Assembly (NCBI GenBank): GCA_963744275.1
Contig: CAVUSX010000019.1
Location: forward strand, 62,001 to 126,000
Length of the DNA stretch: 64,000 nt
Source: VAZQ01 sp963744275
GTDB taxonomy: Bacteria; Pseudomonadota; Alphaproteobacteria; Rhizobiales; Xanthobacteraceae
Direction: 5' to 3'
The notes under the pieces are model-generated. The model had not been told where the DNA came from and did not search any database. It saw only the letters and a list, made by a program, of their open reading frames with translations. This document shows positions 36,025 to 45,683 of the stretch, piece after piece. Positions within the stretch are counted from its first letter, which is position 1. Each line of letters begins with the position of its first letter. The translations under genes were made by a program, and so were the position numbers.

Positions 36025-37461
36025 ATGGACCAAGACGCGAAGCCCGCCGCCGAGGAATCCGCCGCGCAGACGAGACAGCAGTTCTTCGTCGCCATCGAGC
36101 ATCACCAGGCCGGCCGTCTGGTGGAGGCCGAGCGGCTCTATCGCGCGCTGATCGCGAGCGGCCACCCGCTCGCCGAAGCGCACAACAATCTCGGCTTCCT
36201 GTTGCACCAGCGCGGCGACACCGCCGGAGCCACGGCGCAGTATCGCGCAGCGGTCGCCATCAACCCGTCCGATCCGAGCGCTCTCAACAATCTCGCCAGC
36301 ACGCTGCGCGACCTCGGTGATGCCGAGGAGGCGGAGGCCTGCTATCGCCGTGCTCTGTCGGTCAAGCCGGATCATGTCGAAGCCAACAACAATCTCGGCA
36401 TGCTGCTGTCCGACCGCGGGCAGCATTCCGAGGCGCTGGAGCATTATCGCAAGGCGCTCGCGCTCGAGCCGGCCCACGCCGCCGCGCTTACGAATTCGGG
36501 CGTCGCGCTCAGGCGGTCGGGCAAGACCGATGAAGCCGTCGCGCTGTGGAAGCAGACGGTGGCGCGGCGGCCGGACTGCGTCGAGGCGCACGTCTATCTG
36601 GCCGAAACCCTGGCCGACCTCGGCAAGGTCGAGGAGGCGCGTTGGCATGCGCTTTCGGCGGATGCGCTGAAGTTGCCGCCGCGGCCGGCCGTGTACTACG
36701 CGCTCGGGATCGCGCTCGCGCGGTGCAACCTGCCCGATGCCGCCAGCGCGCGTTTGCGCCAATGCGCCGCCGGCGACCCGCACGACCGCTACGGCGCGCG
36801 CTTGGCGCTGTCGGCGCTCGAGCAGGGGCCGATGCCGGCGCGTGCATCCGAAGCGTTCATCAATCGGCTTTACGCCATCGGCGTGGATCGCTGGGACAAA
36901 CCGGCCGGCCCGCATCCTTATCGCGGAGCCGAGCTGGTCGCCGACAAGGTCGGCGGCAGCGGGCTCGACATTCTGGATGCGGGCTGCGGCACCGGCCTGG
37001 TCGGGGCCTTGGTGCGGGATCGCGCGCGACGCCTGGTGGGCGTCGATCTGTCGGCTTCGATGCTCGCGCTGGCCAGATCGAAGAACGTTTATGACGATCT
37101 GCACCAGGGCGATCTGATGACGTTCATGCTGGATCACCCGCAAGCGTATGACGTGGTGACCTGCGCCGCGACGCTCATCCATTTCGGGGATCTCGGTCCC
37201 GCCTTCGCGGCGGCCGCAACCGCGCTGCGCGCCGGCGGATCGTTCGTCGTCACGGTATTTCCGCACGAGCGGGACGATGAATTTTCCGTGGCCACGCTCG
37301 AGGGATTGGGGCAGGGCGGCTGCTTCGTGCACGGCCGCGGTTATATAGCGGCGACCGCGCGCGCCAACGGATTCGAGGTTGAAGCGATCGAGAACGCCGT
37401 CCACGAATACAAGAACGGCCTGCCGCTGATGGGCCTCGTCGTCGTGCTGCGCAAGGCGTAG
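36025..37461 (+). CDS. TPR-repeat class I SAM-dependent methyltransferase
   Basis: A 478-residue fusion. Residues about 15-240 form six or so TPR units (AHNNLGFLLHQRGDTAGATA, ALNNLASTLRDLGDAEEAEA). The methyltransferase begins near 290, with motif I DILDAGCGTGLVGALV at about 315-330 and motif II region VVTCAATLIHFGDL. The ATG at 36025 has AAGGAG 9 bases upstream. The TPR part probably recruits a protein or glycan substrate; such fusions are known in rhizobia but their substrates are not. Confidence 0.92.
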   Translation: MDQDAKPAAEESAAQTRQQFFVAIEHHQAGRLVEAERLYRALIASGHPLAEAHNNLGFLLHQRGDTAGATAQYRAAVAINPSDPSALNNLASTLRDLGDAEEAEACYRRALSVKPDHVEANNNLGMLLSDRGQHSEALEHYRKALALEPAHAAALTNSGVALRRSGKTDEAVALWKQTVARRPDCVEAHVYLAETLADLGKVEEARWHALSADALKLPPRPAVYYALGIALARCNLPDAASARLRQCAAGDPHDRYGARLALSALEQGPMPARASEAFINRLYAIGVDRWDKPAGPHPYRGAELVADKVGGSGLDILDAGCGTGLVGALVRDRARRLVGVDLSASMLALARSKNVYDDLHQGDLMTFMLDHPQAYDVVTCAATLIHFGDLGPAFAAAATALRAGGSFVVTVFPHERDDEFSVATLEGLGQGGCFVHGRGYIAATARANGFEVEAIENAVHEYKNGLPLMGLVVVLRKA

Positions 37462-37517
37462 TCTCGATCCGCGGAGGTTGCTCTCGTTCGCAACGGCCCA
37501 ATGTCCGGCGACACGAA

Positions 37518-38546
37518 ATGCGCAAGATCCGAATGAAACGATCGCTGCTCGCCTTGACGGCGCTGCTCGTCACCGGCACGGCGGCGGCCGCGCAGGATGT
37601 GGCGTCATTCTATGCCGGCAGGACCATCCGGCTGGTGGTCGGGGTCGATGTCGGCTCGGGCTACGACGTGAATGCGCGGCTCTTGGCGCGCCACATGGGG
37701 GCGCATATCCCGGGCAATCCCGCCTTCATCGTGCAGAACCAGCCCGGCGCCGGCAGCGTCACCATGACCAGCCAGCTCTACGCCTCCGGTCCCTTCGACG
37801 GCACCACCATCGGGGCCGCCTTCGCCGGCATGCCGACTATTCCGTTGCTGCAGCCGGGCGGCAGCCGCTTCGATCCGACCAAGCTGATCTGGCTCGGCAA
37901 CACCAATCGCGAGACCCACGTCACCTATGTGTGGCACACCGCGCCGGTGCAGAGCCTCGCGCAGGCCCGGACCCGTGAGCTGATCATGGGGGCGCAGGCG
38001 CCCGGCTCCTCGCAGGTGGATTTTCCGCTGGTCGCCGATGCGCTGCTCGGATTCAAGTTCAAGATCGTGGCCGGATATCAGAGCACCTCGAAGATCAACC
38101 TGGCGCTGGAGAGCGGCGAGGTGCAGGGCACGATCGCGGCCTGGACCACGCTGAAGACCTTGAGCTCGGCCTGGCTCGCCGACCGGAAGATCAGGATCAT
38201 CGCCCAATGGGCGCTGCGGCCGAATCCCGAGCTGGCCGATGTGCCCAACGTGCTGGATGAGGCCAAGACGAATGACGAGCGCGATGCGCTGCGCCTGGTG
38301 CTGGCGCGCCTCGACATCGGCCGGCCGTTCTTCCTGCCGCCCAACGTGCCGCCCGACCGGGTGGCGGCGCTGCGCGCCGCGTTCGATGCCACCATGCGGG
38401 ACCCGGAGTATCGCGCCGAGGCCGACAAGCTCAAGGTCGACATCGATCCGCTGACCGGAGCCGAGCTAGCCGCTCTGGTAGCGCAGGTCGCCCAGACCCC
38501 ACCCGAGACGGTCGCGCGCGTGCGCGCCGCGCTCGAGCACAAGTGA
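37518..38546 (+). CDS. Bug/TctC-type solute-binding protein, divergent subfamily
   Basis: A 342-residue exported receptor of the same subgroup as 3559 and 52978. The signal peptide ends near TGTAAAA-QD. The shared core is DVASFYAGRTIRLVVGVDVG, YDVNARLLARHMGAHIPGNP and FIVQNQPGAGSVTMTS. ATGs at 37518 and 37533 are both possible starts. It stands alone between the methyltransferase and a convergent secreted protein, with no permease. Confidence 0.9.
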   Translation: MRKIRMKRSLLALTALLVTGTAAAAQDVASFYAGRTIRLVVGVDVGSGYDVNARLLARHMGAHIPGNPAFIVQNQPGAGSVTMTSQLYASGPFDGTTIGAAFAGMPTIPLLQPGGSRFDPTKLIWLGNTNRETHVTYVWHTAPVQSLAQARTRELIMGAQAPGSSQVDFPLVADALLGFKFKIVAGYQSTSKINLALESGEVQGTIAAWTTLKTLSSAWLADRKIRIIAQWALRPNPELADVPNVLDEAKTNDERDALRLVLARLDIGRPFFLPPNVPPDRVAALRAAFDATMRDPEYRAEADKLKVDIDPLTGAELAALVAQVAQTPPETVARVRAALEHK

Positions 38547-38557
38547 CGCGAAGTTTC

Positions 38558-38619
38558 GTAGCCCGGATGGTAATCCGGGAACGCCGCTCCCGCATTCCGC
38601 AGAGCTCCATGCGGGCTAC
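38558..38619. repeat. Intergenic palindromic element, family A (short copy)
   Basis: GTAGCCCGGATGG at 38558 and CATGCGGGCTAC at 38608-38619 match the ends of the 4698-4807 element with one mismatch; the core is shorter. It lies between convergent genes. Confidence 0.75.
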
Positions 38620-38685
38620 AACGCCCACCCGTCGCCGAACAATTCCAAGCTGTGCGCCCAGCACAACGCGCTCGGCCGGGCGCCA

Positions 38686-40122
38686 TCAACGCGGATCGAC
38701 GTGCAGCGTGGTGCGCATGACGTTCACCTCGTACGGATTCCAGGTCGAGACCACCCAGTAGATCGTGGCGCTGCGGCCGGGAGCCGGGCTGGCAGCGGCG
38801 GTCGTGTAACGGTTGAGAACGTAGGGCGCATAGGTCCCGCCGCGCACGAATTTGCCGTCAGGGTGCTTGCCGGGCCAGAAGTCGCGGCGGTTTCCGCAAC
38901 CCTCCGGGCTCATGAGGAGCCGGCAGCCGAGCTTGTCGCCGGGCCCGAGAATCGAGGTCGGCGGCGACCATGGCCCCCAGGCCGCAGGCGCGACACGGGC
39001 CCAAACGCCGCCCGGGCACTGATAGAGCATGAGCCACTGGCGCAGTTGCGGATTCCAGGTGACGGAGAACTCGCCGATGCAGCGGCCGCCTGCGAGCGCG
39101 GGAGCGAATATCTCGGCTTCGCCGGGCGGCCGCCATGCCGCCGGGCGCGCATCCTCGGGCGCGCCGCCGCGCGCCCATTGCGGCCCCGATACCCATTTTG
39201 GTTGCCCGTTGTCGGCGCGCCCGACGAAGAAGCGCCAGGTGGCGGGGTCGGCCAGGGATTCGACCGGCGCGTAGGCGAGATAAGGCACGCTCGCGCGATA
39301 GCGCGGCACCCCGAAGACGAAAATTCCCAATCGCTGATCCTCGGGCAGAGCGTCCTGCTGCCGCGCATTGACGGCCGTCACATAGGTGAAGCCGCGCGGC
39401 ATCGGCACGACGCCGCGGAAGCTGCGGCCGTCATCGTCGGATCTCGCCAAGACGTTGCGGCCGATGCTGTTACGCTCGTCGGTCTCGGGACATCTCGGGC
39501 TCGCCTTGGGGCGCGCCAGGGGAGCATCGGGTGAGGGTGCGAGATCATTGGGACCCGCGCAATGATCGGTCCAGAAGAATCCGAACAGTCCACCATCGGC
39601 GCTCACGCCGCCGGAGGGGACGTTGAAGAAGCCCTGCTTGATGCCGGGCGGACCCACGATGGTGGCGGGCGCAAATGTGCGGGGTGGCGAAGGCTTGTCG
39701 TTGATCTGCAGCTCCAGGCACTTGCCGTCGGGGCCGGGCGGCTGCGTGCGCGTGGTGAAGCCGACCGCATCGTCGGGGGGAATCTCGCCCTCCGCGCCAC
39801 CGCCATGGGGCGGCGGCCAGGAGTTGCCGAACAGGAGGATCAGCTTGCCGGCATGCTCGACCGGATAGCCGAGATCGACCGCATCGAGCCCGAAATTTGC
39901 GAACGTGCGGGCGGCCGTCGGCGCCCCGGTCTCCCAATCCACGTCGCCGGTGAGCTGGCAGATCTTCTCGCTGACGCCGACGCGGACCGGCGGCGGGGGG
40001 AGCGTGTCTTCGAGCGCGCCGGCCCGCGGCGATCCGACCAACAACAAACCTGCGGCGAGCAGGATTGCGCCTGTGGCTGACCCCAGGGCCGCGGCGAGCG
40101 AAAAGAGAAACCGAGCCCTCAT
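38686..40122 (-). CDS. Secreted DUF4185-type (beta-propeller-like) protein
   Basis: A 478-residue exported protein. Signal peptide FLFSLAAALGSATGAILLAA and a mature part beginning near LEDTLPPPPVRVG. Segments LGYPVEHAGKLILLFGNSWP, GRNVLARSDDDGRSFRGVVP and YAPYVLNRYTT are the kind seen in DUF4185 and glycosyl-hydrolase-like propellers. The repeated W/F-rich blades support a beta-propeller fold. The ATG at 40122 is chosen for the signal peptide. Function unknown. Confidence 0.78.
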   Translation of the reverse strand: MRARFLFSLAAALGSATGAILLAAGLLLVGSPRAGALEDTLPPPPVRVGVSEKICQLTGDVDWETGAPTAARTFANFGLDAVDLGYPVEHAGKLILLFGNSWPPPHGGGAEGEIPPDDAVGFTTRTQPPGPDGKCLELQINDKPSPPRTFAPATIVGPPGIKQGFFNVPSGGVSADGGLFGFFWTDHCAGPNDLAPSPDAPLARPKASPRCPETDERNSIGRNVLARSDDDGRSFRGVVPMPRGFTYVTAVNARQQDALPEDQRLGIFVFGVPRYRASVPYLAYAPVESLADPATWRFFVGRADNGQPKWVSGPQWARGGAPEDARPAAWRPPGEAEIFAPALAGGRCIGEFSVTWNPQLRQWLMLYQCPGGVWARVAPAAWGPWSPPTSILGPGDKLGCRLLMSPEGCGNRRDFWPGKHPDGKFVRGGTYAPYVLNRYTTAAASPAPGRSATIYWVVSTWNPYEVNVMRTTLHVDPR

Positions 40123-40297
40123 CGGAGGTCTGCTCCTCGACAGCGCTAAAGAGCGTAGCCGTTCCTTTCCGGAACGCAACTGGCTCTCCGCCAGCGATAA
40201 GCCCGGGGCGTCGCTCACCCTGACCATTTTTCAATCGAGCACTTTGCGTCCGATCCGCACGCGCCGTGGCCACGCTGCCGCGCCGGAATGCGAGACG

Positions 40298-40510
40298 TCA
40301 GCGTTGCATGGCGGCAGGAAGTCTGCTGCTGGCGACCGAGAGCCGAAACTTGAAGTTCTTGTATGGATCGAGACGCTGGGCGATGAAATGGCCCCGTTGA
40401 CTGAAACGAACGCCGCCGCCCCCGAAGGCGGACGCGCTGGTCGGGGCAAGTCCCGTGGCCGCGAGGGCCGCGATCATCGCCAGGGCGAGCAGGGTTGGCT
40501 GGGACGACAT
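40298..40510 (-). CDS. Small secreted hypothetical protein
   Basis: A 70-residue protein with a clear signal peptide (LALAMIAALAATGLAPTSASA) and a basic mature part (FGGGGVRFSQRGHFIAQRLD) ending in SSRLPAAMQR. CAGGAGATTGCC precedes the ATG at 40510 and supports the start over a much longer open frame. Function unknown. Confidence 0.6.
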   Translation of the reverse strand: MSSQPTLLALAMIAALAATGLAPTSASAFGGGGVRFSQRGHFIAQRLDPYKNFKFRLSVASSRLPAAMQR

Positions 40511-40675
40511 GGCAATCTCCTGTGGGTTCGAGCGGGTCATACGACTGTTGGTCCGAGTGCTCCGGTCGGGCGTTCGAGGGTAGCGTGTCGGCAACCGCGA
40601 ATTCGAACAATGCGTGACCGCCGTCACAAGCCTGGCATCCGTTCTATTGTGCGCTTGCAGGCTCACCGTGCCGGC

Positions 40676-41078
40676 GCTGCAATCGACCGCCGGTGGCCAT
40701 ACGCCGATCGCATTCACGGCGTTGCCGCCGGCGGTGCCGCTGGTGACCGCGGGCCAGCTGCGGGCGCTGGCGGTGACGAGCGCCAAGCGCTCCTCCGCGC
40801 TGCCCGACATCCCGGCCATGGCGGAGGCCGGGCAAAGCAACCAGGAGTCCGAGAACATCCTGCCGGTCTTGACGCCGGCATCGCCGCCGCAGCCGATCGT
40901 CGATCTTTTGCATGGCGAGATCGCCAAGATCGTCGCCTTGCCGGATATGCAACAGACCCTGGCGGCGCAGGGCTTCGACGCGCTTGCCACGACGCCGGAG
41001 GAATTCGGCATCGCGGGTGAAGCTCGAGCTCGCGCGCGGGGCGAAGGTCATCCACGACGCCAAGATCGAGCCGCAGTA
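40676..41078 (+). pseudogene. Remnant of a Bug/TctC-type receptor (C-terminal part only)
   Basis: The frame reads GGHTPIAFTALPPAVPLVTA and ALAVTSAKRSSALPDIPAMA, the C-terminal lobe of a Bug receptor, then DLLHGEIAKIVALPDMQQTL. A shift near 41020 restores VKLELARGAKVIHDAKIEPQ and a stop at 41078. The first 150 or more residues, including the signal peptide, are missing. This is a true truncation, unlike the single-indel genes elsewhere in the window. Confidence 0.75.
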
Positions 41079-41117
41079 GCGCCAATTTACCCGTTTGATC
41101 CGCCGCTGCGCTTCTAT

Positions 41118-41861
41118 TCAGCGGGGACCGGCGAGCTGGTAGTTGAAGCCGGCCGAGAACGAGCTGATTGACCAGTTGTTGATGTCGACGGGGTAGGTTG
41201 AAGCAAAATCGGTGTTGGGGGTGAGGTTCACCCTTCCGCTGCCGAAATTGTAGTAGTCGTATTCGGCCTTCACCGACCAATTTCCCCCGATACGATATTC
41301 GACGCCCCCGCCCAGGGTCCAGCCGGTCAGAGTCGTCTTGTTCTCGAAATGGGTATCGATTTCAGGCCAATCGCTGGTGAACTTGTACTGTCCAAAAGCC
41401 ACGCCGCCCTTCACAAACAGGAGCGTGTTTCCGGCGGTGCCGGTCGCCAATCCGAAACGGCCCGTAACGGATTCCAGCCCCTGAACTTTTCCGGCGAAGT
41501 TCCAGCCAAATTTGTCGAAGTCGCCTTGGACCGTGGAGAGTCCTCCGCTGACCTCAATTCCGGAGACGTAGTTGCCGTTCTGCCAGTTGTAGCCGCCCTG
41601 CAAGCTGACGATGATGCCGCTCAAGTCCGTGGTGCCGAGATCGCCGTCGTCGGGATTGCTCCAGGGATTGCTGCCGAAGCCGCCGCCGAGATAGACGCCG
41701 CCGTACCAGCCGCCCCAATTGGTGGAGACCGGGAAGACCGGCAGAGCGGGCTTCTTCGGAGCCGAAACGGCCGGGGTGATTGCAACGCCGATCCCGCATG
41801 CCATCGCGAAGGCAGCGGCCGTAGCGTGCGGCAGATGCGTGCACAAACGTCGGAATGTCAT
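41118..41861 (-). CDS. Outer membrane beta-barrel protein (Omp25/OmpW-like 8-stranded)
   Basis: A 247-residue protein with a signal peptide (ATAAAFAMACGIGVAITPAV). NWGGWYGGVYLGGGFGSNPW is typical of the OMP_b-brl family of rhizobia and brucellae. Alternating strands follow, such as GWTLGGGVEYRIGGNWSVKA, and the last strand ends in FSAGFNYQLAGPR. It lies 137 bp from the porin gene on the same strand. Likely a structural or adhesion-related small barrel. Confidence 0.88.
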   Translation of the reverse strand: MTFRRLCTHLPHATAAAFAMACGIGVAITPAVSAPKKPALPVFPVSTNWGGWYGGVYLGGGFGSNPWSNPDDGDLGTTDLSGIIVSLQGGYNWQNGNYVSGIEVSGGLSTVQGDFDKFGWNFAGKVQGLESVTGRFGLATGTAGNTLLFVKGGVAFGQYKFTSDWPEIDTHFENKTTLTGWTLGGGVEYRIGGNWSVKAEYDYYNFGSGRVNLTPNTDFASTYPVDINNWSISSFSAGFNYQLAGPR

Positions 41862-41998
41862 TGTCGCCCCCCTGTTTTCTACCCGCTGCGTGCCCCGCAA
41901 CGAGGCCCACCAAACCGGACCGACGGCCGTCGGGAACAACCCACCAGCTACGACAGTCCGCATTTCGATACGCTGCGCAATTCAACGGCGGCAACGGC

Positions 41999-43624
41999 TC
42001 AGGGATAGAAGCTGTACTGGACGCGGAACAAGGAACTCCAAACCCCCTCGTCGGCCGGGGTGTATAGACCTGCCGTGCTGCCGAAACCGCCGCCGAAGCT
42101 CAGGCGTATCCGATTTGGATCGAAGTTCGTGTTTATCTGGGTGTACATGACCTCGAGGCCGACATCGAGATGCTTGATTGGGTTCCAAATCGTTCGCGAC
42201 CCTATGGTCCCGACGCCGAAACCGAAGTCGCAACCGGGCAATGGGGTGATCCCATTCGGGAACGCACCGGCGATCGTGCGGACGGGTCCAAAGGGACTGC
42301 TGCACATCAGGCTGTTGCCCGCATCAGTCGGACTCCAGAGCGAATAACCTCCGAACAGTGACGTTCGCAGCGCAGGCGTCCAGTAGTGCTCGACGGCCGC
42401 CTTCACGTCCCAGGCCTGCGGCAAGACGACCGATCCCCCGAACGGGGCTCCCGGCGTGTTGTTGAAGATGCCGTCCAGTGCCCAGCCCGCCGCCACGTTC
42501 GTTCCGTCAAAGCGGTCGAAGATGCCGGTCCCGCCGAACTGCCCGAGGCCGGCGTAAGACGATGAGCCTTGAGCGAATCCCACGTGGAACCACAAGGTAT
42601 CCTTCGGCCCCGTGACGGGCAGCTTGAAGTCGACGTCCGCCCCGATCGCGGAGCCCCAACTGTCGAAATCCTGTCCGCCAAAGCCGGCGCGAATCTGATG
42701 CAGAGCCCCGGCGATCTGCGCAGTGCCCCAATTCTGGTCGTAGAGCAGGCTGCCGACGATGTCGGGCATCGAGTTGCTCTCATAGGCCCCGATGCTGCAG
42801 CGCTCCTCGCTGCTGGTCGCGGAGAGGTAGGAGGGAATGCAGGTGCCGGGAATGTTATGCCCGAAAGTAGATGGTCCCGGGAATTCGCCGATCCCCAGAG
42901 ACGTATCCCCTGCGGCCCAGACGGCGTTTCGGCGGAAAGAGTTGTCCTCCAGTGAAAAGGTCGCCGAGAATCCGTTGCCGAAGTGCGCCGTATAGGCTCC
43001 GAGCAGGGTGCCGGACGAGCTGTCCGGGTCACGCGCCCATCCCGGAGTGTAGCTGAAACCGCGTTTGAGCAGATCGAAGTTGGACTGCCTCTCGCCGACC
43101 GTGAAGCCGGAAAACTGCAAGAAGGCCCGGTTGATCACCGCGTCCGCGTAGGAGTCGGTGGTTGCGCCGATATGCTGGCCGCCCGCGGCATCGACGTATC
43201 CATTGAGGAAGGCGCGGGCGGTTCCATACGAGGTGCTGAGGCGCGCATCGACAAAACCCGAAGCACGGGTCATGAAAGTGGCGATCCCGGTCTCGTCGGT
43301 ATGGAGCGGCTGATTGTTGAGATCGAGCTGACCGCCGACGAATGCGCGATCATTCGGCCATGCACCAAACGCCAAGTCGGCCCGGACGTAGCCACCTGCT
43401 TTGATGCAGATGCCGTCGGTTCCAGGCACCCGGAAAAATCCTTTGCCGTAGACGTCGCAAGTCCTCACAACGATCGGGCTCAGAGGCCCGTCGCCGTCGG
43501 CGCCCGCCTTGGCGACCGTCGGAACGCCGAGCAAAGCGAACGAGCTGAAAAGAAGAACTTTTCGGATGCCGGCACGTCGCATCGCGCGCCTGCACGGCTG
43601 GCCCTGTAGCGCAGCTGCGCCCAT
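41999..43624 (-). CDS. Porin (Porin_2 family, alphaproteobacterial)
   Basis: A general outer-membrane porin. The N-terminal family signature is CDVYGKGFFRVPGTDGICIK followed by AGGYVRADLAFG. The final strand ends in LFRVQYSFYP with a C-terminal aromatic-rich residue set for BAM recognition. The ATG at 43624 is the first ATG; the one at 43582 would give a cleaner signal peptide (MRRAGIRKVLLFSSFALLGV). Porin_2 proteins form 16-stranded trimers in Rhizobiales and support the taxonomic guess. Confidence 0.92.
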   Translation of the reverse strand: MGAAALQGQPCRRAMRRAGIRKVLLFSSFALLGVPTVAKAGADGDGPLSPIVVRTCDVYGKGFFRVPGTDGICIKAGGYVRADLAFGAWPNDRAFVGGQLDLNNQPLHTDETGIATFMTRASGFVDARLSTSYGTARAFLNGYVDAAGGQHIGATTDSYADAVINRAFLQFSGFTVGERQSNFDLLKRGFSYTPGWARDPDSSSGTLLGAYTAHFGNGFSATFSLEDNSFRRNAVWAAGDTSLGIGEFPGPSTFGHNIPGTCIPSYLSATSSEERCSIGAYESNSMPDIVGSLLYDQNWGTAQIAGALHQIRAGFGGQDFDSWGSAIGADVDFKLPVTGPKDTLWFHVGFAQGSSSYAGLGQFGGTGIFDRFDGTNVAAGWALDGIFNNTPGAPFGGSVVLPQAWDVKAAVEHYWTPALRTSLFGGYSLWSPTDAGNSLMCSSPFGPVRTIAGAFPNGITPLPGCDFGFGVGTIGSRTIWNPIKHLDVGLEVMYTQINTNFDPNRIRLSFGGGFGSTAGLYTPADEGVWSSLFRVQYSFYP

Positions 43625-43908
43625 GATCAAGCCCCCCAACAACCATCGATTATCAACAACCAGAGATTCCAAGTCTTCCGGATTTGCACCGAATCCTGCA
43701 CGTCACGAGAGTTTTCTCCAGGGTTGTGTCATCCGCGCAACATGCCTGGAATCGGCGAGATAGATCAGTGTGTTGGCGGGGTCCGCCGTGACGCTGGGCA
43801 ATCGTCGGCGCCGATGGACTATCCTCCGGAGGAGGACGTCCGCCCCGGGTCGTTCACGACCCCGGGACAGCTCCGAGGGCGCGGCGCGGCCACCGCCGCT
43901 CGCCCGCC

Positions 43909-44754
43909 CTATGCCGGGAGCGTTTCGAGCAGGCGGCCATAGCCCTTGATCGGCTCGTGCAGATGCAGGCGCTTCTGGATCTCCCAGATGCGCGCCGCGA
44001 TCGCTTGCACGACCGGCACGCCCAGCTCGCGTTCCAGTGGCGCAATCAAAGGAAGCGCCTCGAGCGACGAGCCCAGGATGTAAACGGCGTCCGCGCCCCC
44101 GTGCTCGGCAAAGGCCTTCTTGATGAAGGCGGCGATCGCCGCAGGCGGCACCTCCGGGATGGACTTGAACTCGACGCCCATTCCTTCCATGGCGACGACG
44201 CCGATGCCGTTGTCCTCGAAATATTTCGCGTAGACCTTGTCCATCTCCGGCCCGCCCGAGCCCGAGGTGATGCCGAGAATTCTCTTCGCCTTGAGCGCCC
44301 GAAACGCGTTCACCTGGTTCTGCGAGGAGGTGAACATGTCGGTGCCGTATTTCCGCTTCCACCCGTCGACCATCTCGGCCTCGCGCGCGGGGCCCAAAAG
44401 CATGAACGGCGGCGCACCTTCGATCGCGATGACATTGCACTTCTGCGAGGCCAGATAGGTGATGTGCTTCTCGTAGGTGTCATAGCTGCCGCCGTATTCC
44501 TCGCGCGAGCCTCGGGTCAGGTTGAGGTACACCGGAATGACGCCGATACCGTCGGGCAACAGCTTGATCATGTCGACGAGCGAGGAGTCGGTGGCCCTCG
44601 GCTTGATGTCGCCGACGATGCCGCGGTAGGTCGAGGCCTTGGCAGTGCCGGCGCGCAGAGCGAAGGGCAGGGCCGTGGCGGCAGCGAGACCAGCCCCTGC
44701 CGCGCTCCGCAGGACGGAGCGGCGCGTGCAAGCAGTGTACGAAAGCGTGTCCAT
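43909..44754 (-). CDS. Tat-exported Asp/Glu racemase-fold protein lacking the catalytic cysteines
   Basis: A 281-residue protein with a twin-arginine signal (TRRSVLRSAAGAGLAAATAL, cleavage near AKA-ST). The body resembles maleate isomerase/arylmalonate decarboxylase-type enzymes (IGVIPVYLNLTRGSREEY, LGITSGSGGPEMDKVYAKYF). The two nucleophile cysteines of that superfamily are absent: the expected positions read AIEGAPPFMLL and YILGSSLEALPLI. Export plus loss of both cysteines suggests a binding protein or a different chemistry. Confidence 0.75.
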   Translation of the reverse strand: MDTLSYTACTRRSVLRSAAGAGLAAATALPFALRAGTAKASTYRGIVGDIKPRATDSSLVDMIKLLPDGIGVIPVYLNLTRGSREEYGGSYDTYEKHITYLASQKCNVIAIEGAPPFMLLGPAREAEMVDGWKRKYGTDMFTSSQNQVNAFRALKAKRILGITSGSGGPEMDKVYAKYFEDNGIGVVAMEGMGVEFKSIPEVPPAAIAAFIKKAFAEHGGADAVYILGSSLEALPLIAPLERELGVPVVQAIAARIWEIQKRLHLHEPIKGYGRLLETLPA

Positions 44755-45016
44755 GCATTCCTCCTTGCGCCGAGATTTGAAAGCCTGTTGTAAGGATGGC
44801 CCAGGAGGCGCCGCCTGACAATGGCGGCAGCTGTTGGCGGCTCAAGGTAAGCCGATCCGGGTCGGGCTCGGCGCTGCCGCCCGGGCCGCCGTGCCGTCCG
44901 CTTCTCCCCGATGGCAGATCCATCGCCGCATGGCCGGGAACCGCCGCGGGTGAATTAGCGCGGATTATCCGCTTCGGCCGACACAGCATCGGCAAGGGGC
45001 GGCTGCAACGGCTCCC

Positions 45017-45496
45017 CTACGCCGACGCAATCTCGAAGGTCGGTTTGTGCTCTACCTTGAACGACACCGAGCGCGCGACAAAACATTTCTCGGCGGCGGC
45101 ATCGTGCAGGCGGCGCGCGATGTTCTCATCAGAGCCGGCCGCGAGCTCGGCGTGCGGCCGCAACGTGACGCTTTCGAATTGCCCGGCGCCGTCCGCCTGC
45201 TCGATCTCCACGCCGGAGGCATCGTCGCTGTATGCTACCACCACGACACCGGCGTCGGCGCAAAGGTGCAGGTACCAGAGCTGATGACAGGCGGAAAGCG
45301 CGGCGATGAGCAGTTCCGCCGGATTCCATCGCGCCGCATCGCCGCGGAACGCCGGGTCGGACGAGGCGGCTATGGCCGTTTTTCCCTGCGCGCTGATTTC
45401 GTGCGCACGCGAATAGGCGCGGTACGCCGACGTTCCGGTGCCCTGATTGCCGGTCCAGTCGATGCGGATCGAATAGGTGTGACGCTTGTCTGCCAT
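45017..45496 (-). CDS. OsmC family protein (peroxiredoxin-like)
   Basis: A 159-residue OsmC/Ohr-fold protein that reduces organic hydroperoxides. Cys70 (ALSACHQLWYLHLC) and Cys138 (AAAEKCFVARSV) are the redox pair of the OsmC group; Cys79 is extra. NPAELLIAALSACH is the usual segment. It stands alone; the flanking gaps (44755-45016 and 45497-45683) contain no recognised gene. Confidence 0.92.
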   Translation of the reverse strand: MADKRHTYSIRIDWTGNQGTGTSAYRAYSRAHEISAQGKTAIAASSDPAFRGDAARWNPAELLIAALSACHQLWYLHLCADAGVVVVAYSDDASGVEIEQADGAGQFESVTLRPHAELAAGSDENIARRLHDAAAEKCFVARSVSFKVEHKPTFEIASA

Positions 45497-45683
45497 GGAC
45501 TGCTCCGGTCTGCGGCACGGGGCTATCGCAGAAGGTTAAGCCATCGGCGCGTTGGAAGCCTAGCCAATTGCCCGGGGCGCGGCGAGAACGCGGATACCGA
45601 AAGTGGCCGCGATGCGCGCCGGGTGTGGGCCAACGCAGGGGCCGCCCCTTGATCGCGTAGCGAAAGAATGACAAACCGCGCAT

